A stretch of 44,184 nucleotides of DNA from Candidatus Limosilactobacillus merdipullorum (GTDB taxonomy: Bacteria; Bacillota; Bacilli; Lactobacillales; Lactobacillaceae). Position numbers and translations under genes: made by a program. The notes under the pieces were generated by a model. It was not told the DNA's origin and made no database searches. It saw only the letters and a program-made list of their open reading frames with translations. Positions 19,325 to 30,500 of this stretch are shown piece by piece (positions within the stretch are counted from its first letter, which is position 1; each line of letters begins with the position of its first letter). The stretch is from NCBI GenBank assembly GCA_019113965.1, contig DXGK01000031.1:1-44184 (forward strand), in the 5' to 3' direction.

Positions 19325-20194
19325 TTAGTGGTCTAACCGACGGGCTAGTTCCCAAAACGCCAGTGCCGAAGCCGCCGCCACGTTTAGTGAATCCACACCG
19401 GCAGCCATTGGAATCTTAATCGTATAGTCGCTCTGTTCAATCGTCTTCGCCCGCAATCCCGGACCTTCCGAACCAAGGATAATGGCTAACTTATCGACCC
19501 GGTCTAATTGGGGGTCACCAATGTTGATCGTATTATGCCGGAGCGCCATCGCCGCCGTTTGGTAACCAAACTGGTGCAACAGGTTAATTCCCTGTCTTTG
19601 CCAGAGCTGGCCATCAACGTAAGTCCATGGTACCTGAAACACCGTCCCCATGGCAGCCCGCGATGAACGACGGTAAAGCGGGTCGGCAGAATCGGTGGTG
19701 ATCAGCACTCCGTCAATTCCCAAAGCGGCCGCCGACCGGAAAATCGCCCCCACGTTGGCCGGGTTAACCACTCTTTCCAACACGGCAATCCGCGGGTGTT
19801 CAACAGTGATTCCAGCCAAAAAGTCGGCCAAGTCTGGCCGCTGGACCCGGTTCATGACTACGAGAGCCCCGCGCAGTAAGTTATAGCCGGCAAAGTGGCG
19901 GATGAGGTCACTGGTGACCACGTAAATTGGCGTCTGCCCGAGCCCGCCGGTGTGGTTGACCGTCATTTCATGGTCCAGGTCAGCTAAGTCCCGCTGGAGT
20001 GCTTTTTCTTCTACCAGAAGGGAGACCGGCCGATAGCCAGCACGTAAAGCCCGCTCAATCACCTTCGGGCTTTCAGCAACAAAAAGACCCGGTCGCTGAT
20101 CTTTGTGTGCATGAAACAGCTGCGCCTCGGTCAGTCGCACGTAGGGAGCTAGTGCTGGATCAGCCAGGTCGGTCACCTTAGTCAAATTGTACAT
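19325..20194 (-). CDS. TrmH/SpoU-family RNA 2'-O-methyltransferase
   Basis: IAVLERVVNPANVGAIFRSAAALGIDGVLI, AIILGSEGPGL, KIPMAAGVDSLNVAAASALAFWEL; the ORF is open to 20200. Confidence 0.93.
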   Translation of the reverse strand: MYNLTKVTDLADPALAPYVRLTEAQLFHAHKDQRPGLFVAESPKVIERALRAGYRPVSLLVEEKALQRDLADLDHEMTVNHTGGLGQTPIYVVTSDLIRHFAGYNLLRGALVVMNRVQRPDLADFLAGITVEHPRIAVLERVVNPANVGAIFRSAAALGIDGVLITTDSADPLYRRSSRAAMGTVFQVPWTYVDGQLWQRQGINLLHQFGYQTAAMALRHNTINIGDPQLDRVDKLAIILGSEGPGLRAKTIEQSDYTIKIPMAAGVDSLNVAAASALAFWELARRLDH

Positions 20195-20288
20195 TGTCAA
20201 TCAACCCCGTCTCTGCAATGCTGTCGTCGTTACCACCTTGAAGCTCATTTGCTTGAACAAGGCAACAGGCGGCCACTCCTGCCTTCTC

Positions 20289-21251
20289 CTAGTCGTCCAA
20301 CGGTTCCCGATGTGGGTGTTTCCGTAAATAATCGACCGTCTGCTGACGGTCCACTTCCATCTGGGCAACCAACTCATCCACCCCTGCAAACTTGTGGGTG
20401 TCACGGAGCCGCCGGTACCATTCGACAACCACTTCTTCACCGTAAACCATGGAATGAAAATTAAACAGGTTAATCTCCAAGGTTTTGGCTGCCCCATAGC
20501 CAAAGGTTTCGTTATGGCCAATGTTGGCCATTCCGCCAAACCACTGCTGACCGATCTTCACCCGGGTCACATAAACCCCTTCTGGTGGTAAGACCGTTAC
20601 TGCTGGCGTGTCGATGTTGAGGGTGGGAAAGCCGATTTGGCGGCCCCGCGCAAAGCCGTGAACCACTAGCCCGGTCGTCTGGTAACAATAGCCAAGGCCC
20701 TTATTGGACGCTTCAATGTCACCAGCCAGGATTTGACTGCGGATACTGCTGGTGCCGACCTTGTCGTCATCGGTTGTTAACGTCGGGACCGCCACCACCT
20801 GAAAGCGTTCCCGAGCTAAGTACGGCAGGTTGGCCATGGCGGCATCCGGCCCGCTGCCAAAGGTATGGTCTTCACCCGCAACGACAATTTGTGGATGAAA
20901 GGCCATCAAGTAGTGGTTAACAAACTCCTGTGGTGTCTGGGCCCCGTAGGCAGAAGTGAAATCAATTACGTAGGTGATGGTGGCGCCGAGCTTGGCAAAG
21001 AGGTGCAGCTTTTGTCCCAGGGTAGTCAGGTAGCGCGCCCCACCATCAATCCTCCGGTAGACAACTGCCGGTGAGTGATTATAAGTCAATACCGCCAAGG
21101 GAAGGCCCTGTTGGTCGGCCAGCTGCTTGGCGGTCCGAATTACCCGCTGGTGGCCACGGTGAACCCCATCAAAAAAGCCCATCGCCAAAACCACCGGACC
21201 TGCTGGAATGACCTCTTTGTCCAGTGGGTGATGAATCCGAATTACTTTCAC
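20289..21251 (-). CDS. ribF: Bifunctional riboflavin kinase/FAD synthetase
   Basis: VVLAMGFFDGVHRGHQRVI; GFARGRQIGFPTLNID...LPPEGVYVTRV. Confidence 0.95.
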   Translation of the reverse strand: MKVIRIHHPLDKEVIPAGPVVLAMGFFDGVHRGHQRVIRTAKQLADQQGLPLAVLTYNHSPAVVYRRIDGGARYLTTLGQKLHLFAKLGATITYVIDFTSAYGAQTPQEFVNHYLMAFHPQIVVAGEDHTFGSGPDAAMANLPYLARERFQVVAVPTLTTDDDKVGTSSIRSQILAGDIEASNKGLGYCYQTTGLVVHGFARGRQIGFPTLNIDTPAVTVLPPEGVYVTRVKIGQQWFGGMANIGHNETFGYGAAKTLEINLFNFHSMVYGEEVVVEWYRRLRDTHKFAGVDELVAQMEVDRQQTVDYLRKHPHREPLDD

Positions 21252-22174
21252 GACGCATCCTCCTCACTGACCGAAATCATCTTCAGCGGTTTGTAGTGCT
21301 CATCGTCAGCCCGGTAGTAAAGAGCCTTCAGCCGACCACCGAAAAAGAGCGCAATTCGCTCGGCATCAGTTGGCAGTTCTTTGGTAGTCAACCAGCCACC
21401 GTTTTTGACGGCTTGCCATTGTTCCTTGCTTAATTTGACTTGTGGCCAGTCCTCAAAGACCGTCTCGATCGGCAGGAGGTACTCACCAATCAGCTGATTG
21501 GCCACCAGGTCGTCGATATCATGCAAGCTGACGGTCTGGTCGATGGTAAAGCCACCACTGGCTACCCTGGTCAGCGAACTCATCACTCCGGGATAGCCGA
21601 TTAGTTTCGCCAGGTCGACCGCCAGTGTCCGGACATAGGTCCCTTTACTGCATTTGACCTTGAAACGGATCCGCTGCTGGTGCTGGTCATCCTCGTAGTT
21701 CGTTGACACCAGGTCGAACTGGTAGATGGTGACCTGCCGCTTTGGCCGGTCAACCTCCTGGTGGGCCCGGGCATACTCGTAGAGGTGCTTGCCATTGACC
21801 CGCACCGCAGAATACATTGGCGGTACCTGCGTGATCTGGCCAGTTAGCTTCTTCATTGCTGCCTTGATCTGTTCATCACTGATTGCCGCGTCGACGTCTT
21901 GGTGGGCAATCACCTTGCCGTCGAGGTCTTCCGACTCGGTTGCCGTCCCCACCAGCAATTCGCCGACGTAGGTTTTGGGCTGTTCGTGGAGGAAGTTAAC
22001 CACCTTGGTCGCCTTGCCAACACAGATCGGCAAAACGCCGTCGACCCCCGGATCGAGGGTGCCGGCATGGCCAATCCGCTTTTCGTGAAGGACGTGGCGC
22101 AGCCGGCTCACGCAGGCAAAACTGGTCATTCCACGGTCCTTGTATAACGCAATAATTCCGTCCATCTGTTTCAT
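21248..22174 (-). CDS. truB: tRNA pseudouridine(55) synthase
   Basis: MDGIIALYKDRGMTSFACVSRLRHVLHEKRIGHAGTLDPGVDGVLPICVGKATK. Confidence 0.96.
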   Translation of the reverse strand: MKQMDGIIALYKDRGMTSFACVSRLRHVLHEKRIGHAGTLDPGVDGVLPICVGKATKVVNFLHEQPKTYVGELLVGTATESEDLDGKVIAHQDVDAAISDEQIKAAMKKLTGQITQVPPMYSAVRVNGKHLYEYARAHQEVDRPKRQVTIYQFDLVSTNYEDDQHQQRIRFKVKCSKGTYVRTLAVDLAKLIGYPGVMSSLTRVASGGFTIDQTVSLHDIDDLVANQLIGEYLLPIETVFEDWPQVKLSKEQWQAVKNGGWLTTKELPTDAERIALFFGGRLKALYYRADDEHYKPLKMISVSEEDAS

Positions 22175-22204
22175 CCCTTCGTTAAATCACCACCATTATA
22201 CATC

Positions 22205-22249
22205 AAACGGCTCCTGACAATCGGAATCACCGACTGTGGGGAGCCGTTT
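22205..22249 (-). terminator. Long hairpin between rbfA and truB (terminator or attenuator)
   Basis: AAACGGCTCC...GGAGCCGTTT outer stem with inner TCGG/CCGA pairing; weak U tract. Confidence 0.55.
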
Positions 22250-22269
22250 ACTCTGATAACCACTAGTTG

Positions 22270-22635
22270 CTAGAACTCATGGTCTTTTTGGTGTAATTCG
22301 TTCAATAATTGGTCAATCCGGTTGCCATAAGCAATCGATGGGTCGCGCTTAAATGAAATTTCAGGTGTTTTGAAAATGTTTAACCGTGCCCCCAAAAGGC
22401 TCCGAATCAATCCTGTCGCCTTGTCCAATCCGGCTTGAGCTTTTTCACCGTCAGAAGCCTTATCTGACAAGATGCTGTAGTAAATCGTGGCCTGTTGCAG
22501 GTCGCCAGTAACGTCAACATCGGTAATTGTGACGCCCTGAACCCGCGGGTCGCGAACACGCTTCAGTAAAATGTCATCGACTTCACGCTTGATTTCTTGT
22601 GCCAGCCGGTCAACCCGGTAACGTTTGTTTGGCAT
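22270..22635 (-). CDS. rbfA: 30S ribosome-binding factor A
   Basis: RVDRLAQEIKREVDDILLKRVRDPRVQGVTITDVDVTGDLQQATIYYSI. Confidence 0.95.
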   Translation of the reverse strand: MPNKRYRVDRLAQEIKREVDDILLKRVRDPRVQGVTITDVDVTGDLQQATIYYSILSDKASDGEKAQAGLDKATGLIRSLLGARLNIFKTPEISFKRDPSIAYGNRIDQLLNELHQKDHEF

Positions 22636-22650
22636 GGCGTCCTCCTTTGC

Positions 22651-25056
22651 TTACTTCTGTGGAACTGCCTTCATCTTGTAGGCTTCGATCACGTCGCCTT
22701 CCTTGATGTCGTTGTAGTTGGCAATCGTCATCCCACATTCGTAGCCCTGCTTGACTTCCTTGACGTCGTCCTTGAACCGCTTCAAGGAACCGAGTTCCCC
22801 TTCGTAGATGACCACGCCGTCTCGGATCAGACGGACCTTGGAATCACGGGTAATCCGACCGCTGGTAACCATCCCACCGGCAATCGTGCCGACCTTGGAT
22901 GCCCGGTAAAGCTGGCGAACTTCAACCTGGCCCAGGACTTCTTCCTTGTAAACCGGTTCAAGCATCCCCTTCATGGCATCCTCAACTTCTTCGATTGCGT
23001 TGTAGATAACCCGGTGTAGCCGAATATCGATGTTATTAGCATCGGCTTCGGACTGGGCAATGGGTGTCGGTCGAACGTTGAAACCGATGATAACGGCGTT
23101 AGAAGCCTCGGCCAAGGTGACGTCAGATTCAGAAATGGCACCAACGGCCTGGTGGATAATGTCCACCCGCACACCGTCGACCTTGATCTTCTGCAGCGAC
23201 TGTGACAGGGCTTCAACAGAACCCTGCACGTCGGCCTTGATGATAATTGGCAGAGTCTTCATTTCACCCTTCTTCATCGTGGCAAACAGGTTGTCCAGGG
23301 TCACGTGAGAAGTCCGCTGACGTTCTTCTTCCAGTGCCCGCTTAGCACGCTCTTCACCGGCAGCACGAGCAGTCTTTTCATCCTTAAAGACAACGAAGCG
23401 GTCCCCGGCTTCTGGCACGTCGTTGAGCCCGGTGACTTCGACTGGCGTCGATGGCGTTGCCGCATCGATGGCCTTGCCGTTTTCGTTGTTCATCGTCCGG
23501 ACACGGCCAAAGGTGTTACCGACAACGATTGGGTCACCAACGTGCATTGTCCCTTGCTGAATCAGCAGCGTTGCCACAGGACCCTTCCCCTGGTCAAGCC
23601 GGGCTTCAACAACTGAACCGGCAGCCCGTTGGTCCGGGTTAGCCTTCAGTTCCATCATTTCGGCTTGCAGGAGGATCATGTCCAGCAGTTCGTCGATGTT
23701 CTTACCGAACTTCGCGGAGATCTGAACGTAAATGGTGTCACCACCCCAGTCTTCTGGGATCAGACCGTACTTGGTCAGTTGCTGGGTGACGTTATCCGGG
23801 TTAGCACCTGGCTTATCAATCTTGTTAACGGCAACAATAATTGGGGTCTTGGCAGCCTTGGCGTGGTTGATTGCTTCAACCGTTTGCGGCATTACCCCGT
23901 CGTCGGCCGCAACAACCAGGACAGTGATGTCGGTGATGTTGGCACCACGCGCCCGCATTTCGGTAAAGGCGGCGTGTCCAGGAGTGTCCAGGAAGGTAAT
24001 CATCTTCCCGTCGTACTTAACCTGGTAGGCACCGATCGCCTGGGTAATCCCGCCGGCTTCGTGAGCCGTCACGTGGGAGTGGCGAATCTTATCCAGCAGG
24101 GTCGTCTTACCGTGGTCAACGTGACCCATGACGGTTACTACTGGTGGACGCGGAACCTGGTGTTCGGTATTTTCTTCGCTTTCCTTGAAGAACTGGTCGA
24201 TATCGGCAACGTCGACCTGAACCTTTTCCTTAGCTTCGATCCCGTAGTCGGCAGCCAGGATTTCGATCGTATCCTTGTCCAGTGCCTGGTTCTGGTTAAC
24301 CATCACACCGAGCATGAACAGCTTCTTCACAATTTCAGCGGTTGACCGGTGCAGCATCTTTGACAGGTCCTGGACGTTCATCCCGTCAGTGTATTCCAAT
24401 ACCTTCGGCAGCGGCCGGTCTTTCCGGGCCGTTGGCTGCTTGTGCTCAACCTGACGGAGCCGCTGGTTGTTATGACGGTTCTTCCGCCGTTCACGGCGGT
24501 TTTTACGCCGGTTGCGCTTGCTGTTGCCATTGTTCAGGCTGCCGCCAAACCGGCCGTCGCCATTGTTTTGGCCGTGTTGTTGGTTGTTGTTATTTGAACC
24601 ACCATTTTGCTGGTTCTTTTGGCGTTCCTGGCGCCGTTCACGACGACGTTTAGCCCGGCTTTCGTGCTTCTTGTTGCCCTGCTGGTCGTTGTGTTGGTTT
24701 TGACCATGGTTGTTGTTTTGGTGGTTATCGTTCTTCTGTTGACGGTTATGGTTGACAGCACCACGATTATCCTGGTGCTTTGGCTTCTTGCCATTATGCT
24801 GGTTGCCATGATTGGTCTGACCGGTTTGGTGCTTGGCTTTTACTGGTTGGGCCTGCTTTTGGTTGCCCTGGTGCTGAGCACCATTGTTGCCCGCCTTCTT
24901 TTGCTGGGCAATCTGGCGTAATTGAGCCGCCTGGTCAGGGGTCACTGACGACATGTGGCTCTTAATCTTTAAACCCTGTTCGTTGGCCAGCTTGACCAGT
25001 GCCTTGCTCGGCATTGATAGTTCCTTTGCTAGTTGATAAATTCGTTCTTTGGCCAT
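22651..25056 (-). CDS. infB: Translation initiation factor IF-2
   Basis: [46 protein letters not shown]; 801 aa. Confidence 0.97.
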   Translation of the reverse strand: MAKERIYQLAKELSMPSKALVKLANEQGLKIKSHMSSVTPDQAAQLRQIAQQKKAGNNGAQHQGNQKQAQPVKAKHQTGQTNHGNQHNGKKPKHQDNRGAVNHNRQQKNDNHQNNNHGQNQHNDQQGNKKHESRAKRRRERRQERQKNQQNGGSNNNNQQHGQNNGDGRFGGSLNNGNSKRNRRKNRRERRKNRHNNQRLRQVEHKQPTARKDRPLPKVLEYTDGMNVQDLSKMLHRSTAEIVKKLFMLGVMVNQNQALDKDTIEILAADYGIEAKEKVQVDVADIDQFFKESEENTEHQVPRPPVVTVMGHVDHGKTTLLDKIRHSHVTAHEAGGITQAIGAYQVKYDGKMITFLDTPGHAAFTEMRARGANITDITVLVVAADDGVMPQTVEAINHAKAAKTPIIVAVNKIDKPGANPDNVTQQLTKYGLIPEDWGGDTIYVQISAKFGKNIDELLDMILLQAEMMELKANPDQRAAGSVVEARLDQGKGPVATLLIQQGTMHVGDPIVVGNTFGRVRTMNNENGKAIDAATPSTPVEVTGLNDVPEAGDRFVVFKDEKTARAAGEERAKRALEEERQRTSHVTLDNLFATMKKGEMKTLPIIIKADVQGSVEALSQSLQKIKVDGVRVDIIHQAVGAISESDVTLAEASNAVIIGFNVRPTPIAQSEADANNIDIRLHRVIYNAIEEVEDAMKGMLEPVYKEEVLGQVEVRQLYRASKVGTIAGGMVTSGRITRDSKVRLIRDGVVIYEGELGSLKRFKDDVKEVKQGYECGMTIANYNDIKEGDVIEAYKMKAVPQK

Positions 25057-25078
25057 ACGTCCACGCTCCTTATCTCGG

Positions 25079-25393
25079 TTAATTATTTGTTAGTAATGAA
25101 GTCATTTTTTTCGCAAATCCCGGTTGAGTCACCGCAATTAATTTTCGTTTGGCACCAATCGCCTGGCTGAGTTGGTCGGCATCGTAGGCAGTCACAAGGG
25201 CAATGTGGTAATAATGACACTTATCAGCCACTTTCTTCTCCGTCGCACTTCCGCCATCACTGGCAAAAAAGACCAATTGTGCTTCCCCGTTACGGATTGC
25301 CTGGATGACCGTCGACTCACCACTCACCAACTGACCGGCGCGTCTTGCGAGACCCAACAGCGAGAGGACTTGCTCCTGATTATTTCTGCTCAT
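25079..25393 (-). CDS. ylxQ: L7Ae-family ribosomal protein YlxQ-like
   Basis: [55 protein letters not shown]; located between ylxR and infB; the start overlaps the end of ylxR. Confidence 0.9.
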   Translation of the reverse strand: MSRNNQEQVLSLLGLARRAGQLVSGESTVIQAIRNGEAQLVFFASDGGSATEKKVADKCHYYHIALVTAYDADQLSQAIGAKRKLIAVTQPGFAKKMTSLLTNN

Positions 25394-25691
25394 CCTTAAA
25401 GAGTTCCCGACGAGCTTGCTGGTGGTCGGCATACTTGATTAATTCATCGTAGAAGTCATCGTCAAGTTTGACGTTGAACACCTTATCGATGGTATGCTCA
25501 GCCTTCGCCTTTTTGGCAACTTCAACATCAACGGCCACGTAAGCGCCGCGTCCGGGCTTCTTACCCGTTGGGTCTAAGCTAACTTCATTTTCCTTGTTGC
25601 GAACAATCCGGATCAGTTCACGCTTGGGACGCATCTGGCCCGTCACAACATCCTTACGCATCGGTATTTTTTTCTTTTTCATTTGTTTCAC
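25380..25691 (-). CDS. ylxR: YlxR-family RNA-binding protein (RnpM)
   Basis: KDVVTGQMRPKRELIRIVRNKENEVSLDPTGKKPGRGAYVAVD; canonical position after nusA. Confidence 0.93.
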   Translation of the reverse strand: MKQMKKKKIPMRKDVVTGQMRPKRELIRIVRNKENEVSLDPTGKKPGRGAYVAVDVEVAKKAKAEHTIDKVFNVKLDDDFYDELIKYADHQQARRELFKDEQK

Positions 25692-25719
25692 CCCGCTGCA
25701 AATCAGATTTTGTTACTTA

Positions 25720-26904
25720 CTATTCGTCTAAACCTTCGTCACCATCTGGTTCAACGTCGTCATCAGTGGCCGACGTCATTTCGCTGGCCGGCTTGATATC
25801 GATCTTGTAGCCGGTCAGATTTGCGGCCAGCCGGGCGTTTTGCCCGTGCTTACCAATTGCAAGTGATAACTGGTCATCAGGAACGACCACCGTGCAAGCG
25901 CGACGTGGACGTTCTTCCTCAGTTGTTTCCTCGCCATCTTCACCTTCTACTGCCGGTTCAGTGGCTGGTTCGTCATCGAAAATGACGTCTTCCACGTCTG
26001 CCGGGTTGAGAGCATTGGCAATAAAATTGGCCGGGTTCTCATCGTATTCGACGATATCGATGTTTTCACCACCAAGTTGGTTCACAATCGCCTGAACACG
26101 TGAACCACGTGGTCCAACACAGGTACCAACCGCGTCAACGTTCGGGTCGGTAGAGTAGACTGCGACCTTGGCCCGGTCGCCCGGTTCGCGGACGATCTTC
26201 TTGATTTCAACTGGGCCATCTGCGAATTCAGGTACTTCCTTTTCAAACAGCCGCCGCAGCAGGTCTGGCGCCGTCCGTGAAACGAAGACTTGAGGTCCCC
26301 GCATCCGTTCGCCTTCCTTCACGTCCTTAACGCGGGTGATGTACACCTGCAAGTGGTCATGAACGTGGTACTGTTCGTTAGGCATCCGGTCGTGCTTGTT
26401 CATCGCCGCTTCGGTCCCATCCGGCAGTTCAACGTAAACGTAACGACTGTCTTCCCGGGACACGATGGCATCCACGATGTCGTTTTCCAGCTTGTGGTAA
26501 CGGTCAGCCACCACCTGGCGTTCGGCGTTCTTTAATTGTTGGAGAACAACGCCCTTCCCCGCTTGGGCCGCAATTCGGCCGAAGTTTGCCGGCGTTACTT
26601 CCTGGTCGATCTCGTCGCCCAGTTCGTAGCCGTGGCTGATCTTGTAAGCATCCTTCAGGCTGATTTCCTCTTGGGGGTTGGTAACCTCATCAACCACAAT
26701 CTTCCGGGCATAAACCTTGAAGGCACCGGTGTCAGGATCAATTGACACCTTCACGTTGGCCTTGTTCTGCTTGTAGTTGTTCTTGTAAGCAGTTGCCAGC
26801 GCATCAGTCAGGACACTGATAATGGTCTCCTTTTTAACACCCTTTTCCTTTTCGAGAACGTTCATCGCCTGGAGAAGTTCTTGATTCTGCTTTTTTGTGC
26901 TCAT
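25720..26904 (-). CDS. nusA: Transcription termination/antitermination protein NusA
   Basis: [35 protein letters not shown]1 and KH motifs ([67 protein letters not shown]). Confidence 0.97.
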   Translation of the reverse strand: MSTKKQNQELLQAMNVLEKEKGVKKETIISVLTDALATAYKNNYKQNKANVKVSIDPDTGAFKVYARKIVVDEVTNPQEEISLKDAYKISHGYELGDEIDQEVTPANFGRIAAQAGKGVVLQQLKNAERQVVADRYHKLENDIVDAIVSREDSRYVYVELPDGTEAAMNKHDRMPNEQYHVHDHLQVYITRVKDVKEGERMRGPQVFVSRTAPDLLRRLFEKEVPEFADGPVEIKKIVREPGDRAKVAVYSTDPNVDAVGTCVGPRGSRVQAIVNQLGGENIDIVEYDENPANFIANALNPADVEDVIFDDEPATEPAVEGEDGEETTEEERPRRACTVVVPDDQLSLAIGKHGQNARLAANLTGYKIDIKPASEMTSATDDDVEPDGDEGLDE

Positions 26905-26918
26905 TGACAGATACTCCT

Positions 26919-27401
26919 TTAAAACTTGATGGCTAAACGTGCCTGTGCAACCTGCTTGCGCGGCAGGTCAATGGTCTTTTTCCTGGTCTTATCCATGTAT
27001 TCAATGGTCAAAACCTCGTCGTCAACCTTTTTGAGGGTTCCCTCGTAAACCTTTTGGCCGTGCTGCCCTTTGAGCGGCGAGTACAAGGAAATATGAACGT
27101 ACTGGTTAATTGCCCGTTCATAGTCACGCGGCTTTTTCAGCGGCCGTTCTGCACCTGGCGACGAAACTTCCAGGAAGTACTGTTGTGGGATGGGATCCTC
27201 AGGTAATGAATCCAGCTTCTCACTCAGTGCGTCGCTCACGTTGGCACAATCTTCAAGGGTAATTCCGCCATCCTTGTCAATGTAGACGCGAAGATACCAG
27301 CTGCCGCCTTCCTTCACAAACTCCACATCGTACAACTCAAAATGATGCTCATCTAAGATCGGGTTAACCAGCTCAGTCACCGTTTCAACTACTGTTGCCA
27401 C
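26919..27401 (-). CDS. rimP: Ribosome maturation factor RimP (GTG start)
   Basis: Start chosen at GTG 27401 ([52 protein letters not shown]) after GGAGGTGACAAT; the ORF track extends to 27458 but that part overlaps the leader terminator. Confidence 0.92.
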   Translation of the reverse strand: MATVVETVTELVNPILDEHHFELYDVEFVKEGGSWYLRVYIDKDGGITLEDCANVSDALSEKLDSLPEDPIPQQYFLEVSSPGAERPLKKPRDYERAINQYVHISLYSPLKGQHGQKVYEGTLKKVDDEVLTIEYMDKTRKKTIDLPRKQVAQARLAIKF

Positions 27402-27431
27402 ATTGTCACCTCCATGTCGCAATTGATTGCA

Positions 27432-27460
27432 AGAAAAAGAGCGAGCATTGCTGCTCACTC
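27432..27460 (-). terminator. Intrinsic terminator/attenuator in the rimP-nusA-infB leader
   Basis: Minus strand GAGTGAGC-agcaat-GCTCGCTC-TTTTTCTT, located downstream of the promoter at 27485-27513. Confidence 0.75.
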
Positions 27461-27484
27461 CACAATGAGTTATTAGACATTAGT

Positions 27485-27513
27485 ATTATACCATCACCAT
27501 ATTTGCTGTGCAA
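27485..27513 (-). promoter_or_regulatory. Promoter of rimP-nusA-ylxR-ylxQ-infB
   Basis: Minus strand TTGCAC-17 bp-TATAAT with extended -10 (TGGTATAAT). Confidence 0.8.
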
Positions 27514-27527
27514 CCGCCACAACCAAG

Positions 27528-30500
27528 CTAAAAGTCGAACAGCGACAACTGGTTCTGGTCCGGCAGTCCATCGAGCACGTGCTGGGTGGTCATGAAGTCG
27601 ATTAACGACTGGGAGACGTGGGCCCGCTTGGCCAGGTCTTCCTTGGAAAGGAATTCCTGTTCTTCGCGTGCAGCAACGATTTGCTTGGCGGCGTTAACCC
27701 CCAGCCCCGGGATCGCCGAGAACGGCGCAATCAGGGAGTTACCGTCAATCAACCACTTGGTTGCATCAGACCGCTTGAGGTCCACCATTTTGAAGTTGTA
27801 GCCACGTTCCAGCATTTCGTTGGCCAGGTCAAGGACGGTTTCCAAGTTCTTGTCTTTGGCAGTTGCGTCGTGGTTGCGTTCCTTCTCCACGATTTCGTTG
27901 ATCTTCCCCTTAACCGCGTTCTTCCCCTGGGACATGGCAACAACGTCAAAGTCGCTCGCCCGGACTGAGAAGAAGGCGCAGTAGTAAATCAGCGGACAGT
28001 AAACCTTAAAGTAAGCAATTCGCAAGGCCATCAGAACGTAAGCAGCGGCGTGGGCCCGTGGGAACATGTACTTGATCTTACTGCAGGAGTCCATGTACCA
28101 CTGTGGGACCTTCACCTTCTTCATTTCTGGCAGGTACTTTTCCGGGATTCCCCGCCCGTGACGAACGGATTCCATCACCTGGAAGGCACTTTCCGACTTT
28201 AAGCCGTAGTTGATCAAGTCGGTCATGATGTTATCACGACAACCGATGACGTTGGCAATCGTGGCCACGTGATTGTTAATCAGGTCTTCGGCGTTGTTGT
28301 TCCACACGTCGGTCCCGTGGGACAGTCCAGAAATCTGCAGGAGTTGGGAGTAGTTTTGCGGGTGCGTTTCCTCCAGCATTCCCCGGACGAAACGGGTCCC
28401 AAATTCTGGCAAGCCGAGAGTCCCGGTCTGCGAATTGATCTGTTCCGGTGTCACTCCGAGCGCTTCCGGACTGGAGAAGAGGCTCATTACCCCGGGATCG
28501 TCCATCGGGATCGTCTTCGGGTCGATCCCCGACAAATCTTGCAGCTCACGGATCATCGTCGGGTCATCATGACCCAGGATGTCCATCTTCAGCAGATTAT
28601 CGTGAATCGAGTGGAAGTCAAAGTGGGTTGTTTCCCAGTCGGCACTCTGGTCGTCTGCCGGGTACTGGACCGGGGTAAAGTCGTAAATTTCCTTGTCGTC
28701 GGGAACGATGATAATCCCCGCCGGGTGCTGACCGGTCGTCCGCTTGACCCCCGTTGCGCCCTTGGCCAGGCGGTCTTCTTCGGCCTTGCGGAATTCACGG
28801 TCGTTTTCCCGCTCGTAGGCCTTAACGTAGCCGTAAGCCGTCTTATCGGCAATCGTCCCAATCGTTCCGGCCCGGTAAACGTTCTTCGATCCGAAGAGTA
28901 CCTTCATGTAGTTATGGGCAATCGGTTGGTAGTCACCGGAAAAGTTCAGGTCGATGTCTGGCACCTTATTTCCTTCAAATCCCAGGAAGGTTTGGAAAGG
29001 AATGTTTTGGCCATCCTTGACCATCAGTGTCCCGCACTTCGGGCAGTCCTTGTCAGGCAAGTCATAGCCGGAACTGTACTCACCCTTGGTGAAGAACTGG
29101 CTGTACTGACATTTTGGACAGCGGTAATGCGGTGGCAGCGGGTTGACCTCGGTCACTCCTGACAGGGTGGCCACTACACTGGAACCAACGGACCCCCGTG
29201 ACCCCACCAGGTAACCGTCCTTGTTGGACTTGGCCACCAGTCGCTGAGCAATCAGGTAGTGGACGGCAAAACCGTTCTTGATGATCGCATCTAGTTCCAG
29301 CTTAATTCGGTCGGCAACGATCTTCGGTAGCGGGTCACCGTACCAAGCCTTGGCCGTCTTGTAGGTCCGTTCGGTGATTTCGTCGTTGGCACCCTTCATG
29401 TGTGGCGGGTAGGTACCCGGTGCCACCGGTGCAATTTCATCGATGGAATCCGCAATTTGCTGGGTATTGTCAACGACGATCTTTTGGGCGACATCTTCCC
29501 CTAAAAACGAGAACTCATCGAGCATCTCGTCGGTCGTCCGGAAGTGGACGTCTGGCCGCTTGGTATGGTTCAGCGGGTTCGCCCCACCCTGTGAGGCAAT
29601 CAGCACCTGCCGGTAATCAGCATCTTCGGGATTCAAGTAGTGGACATCACCGGTAGCGACAACCGGCTTGCCCAGGTCATCCCCCAGTTTAACCATGTTG
29701 CCGATAATCTCTTCCAGCTTGGCCTGGTCGCTGATCAATCCCTCTTCGATTAACGGTGCATAGTTGGGCTTGGGCTGAACTTCCAGGTAGTCGTAGTACT
29801 TGGCCTTCTGCTTGGCAGCGTCGTAACCCTTTTGCATCATCGCCGTAAAGACTTCGCCCCGGTGACAAGCGGAACCGACAAGCAACCCGTCGCGGTACTT
29901 ATCCAGCTGCCGCCGCGGAATCCGCGGAACGCGGGAGAAGTACTTCACGTTAGACAGTGAGATCAACTTGTAGAGGTTCTTCAATCCCGCCTGGGTCTGG
30001 GCCATCAGAATGGCGTGGGACGGACGAGTGTGCCGGTAGGCGTCGTTATCGGCCATGTGGTCGTTCAACTGGCTGGCCTTAGTCACACCCCACTGTTTCT
30101 CGGCATCCTTCAAGAAGAGGTGCAACAGGTGGCCAGTCGCCTCGGCGTCGTAGTTGGCCCGGTGGTGGTGCTCCAGCGAAACGCCAAACTTCTTGCTCAA
30201 AGTGTTCAACCGGTAGGACCGCAAGTTCGGGTACAGAACCCGGGCCAACGGTAAGGTGTCGATCACCGGTACATCGATTTCCGGTTCACCGTGACGGCGG
30301 TAACCGGTGTTCATGAAGCCCAAGTCAAAGGAAACGTTATGGCCGGCGATTAGCGAACCCTTACAGAAGTCACGGAAGAGGTCAAAGACTTCCTTTTCAC
30401 TTTTTGAACCGCGAACCATGTCGTCGGTAATGCTGGTCAGGTCAATCGTCTGCTTGGACAGCGGGAAACCAGGATCGATAAACTCATCGAAGTGGTCAAG

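Noticed and set aside
20201-20288. T-box-like string AAGGTGGTAACG upstream of the TrmH-like gene
   Set aside because: Gap of about 90 nt is too short for a T-box, there is no ACCGCG, no stem I and no terminator.
20201-20539. 112-aa minus ORF at the ribF/TrmH junction
   Set aside because: Out-of-frame overlap with ribF; low-complexity Trp/Arg-rich translation typical of a spurious frame.
23629-24345. 238-aa + strand ORF
   Set aside because: Antisense to infB; shadow ORF.
24534-24921. Overlapping ORFs with repetitive Thr/Asn or Val/Leu translations on both strands
   Set aside because: Produced by the low-complexity region of infB.
28269-29162. 297-aa + strand ORF
   Set aside because: Antisense to polC polymerase-domain coding sequence; no domain signature.
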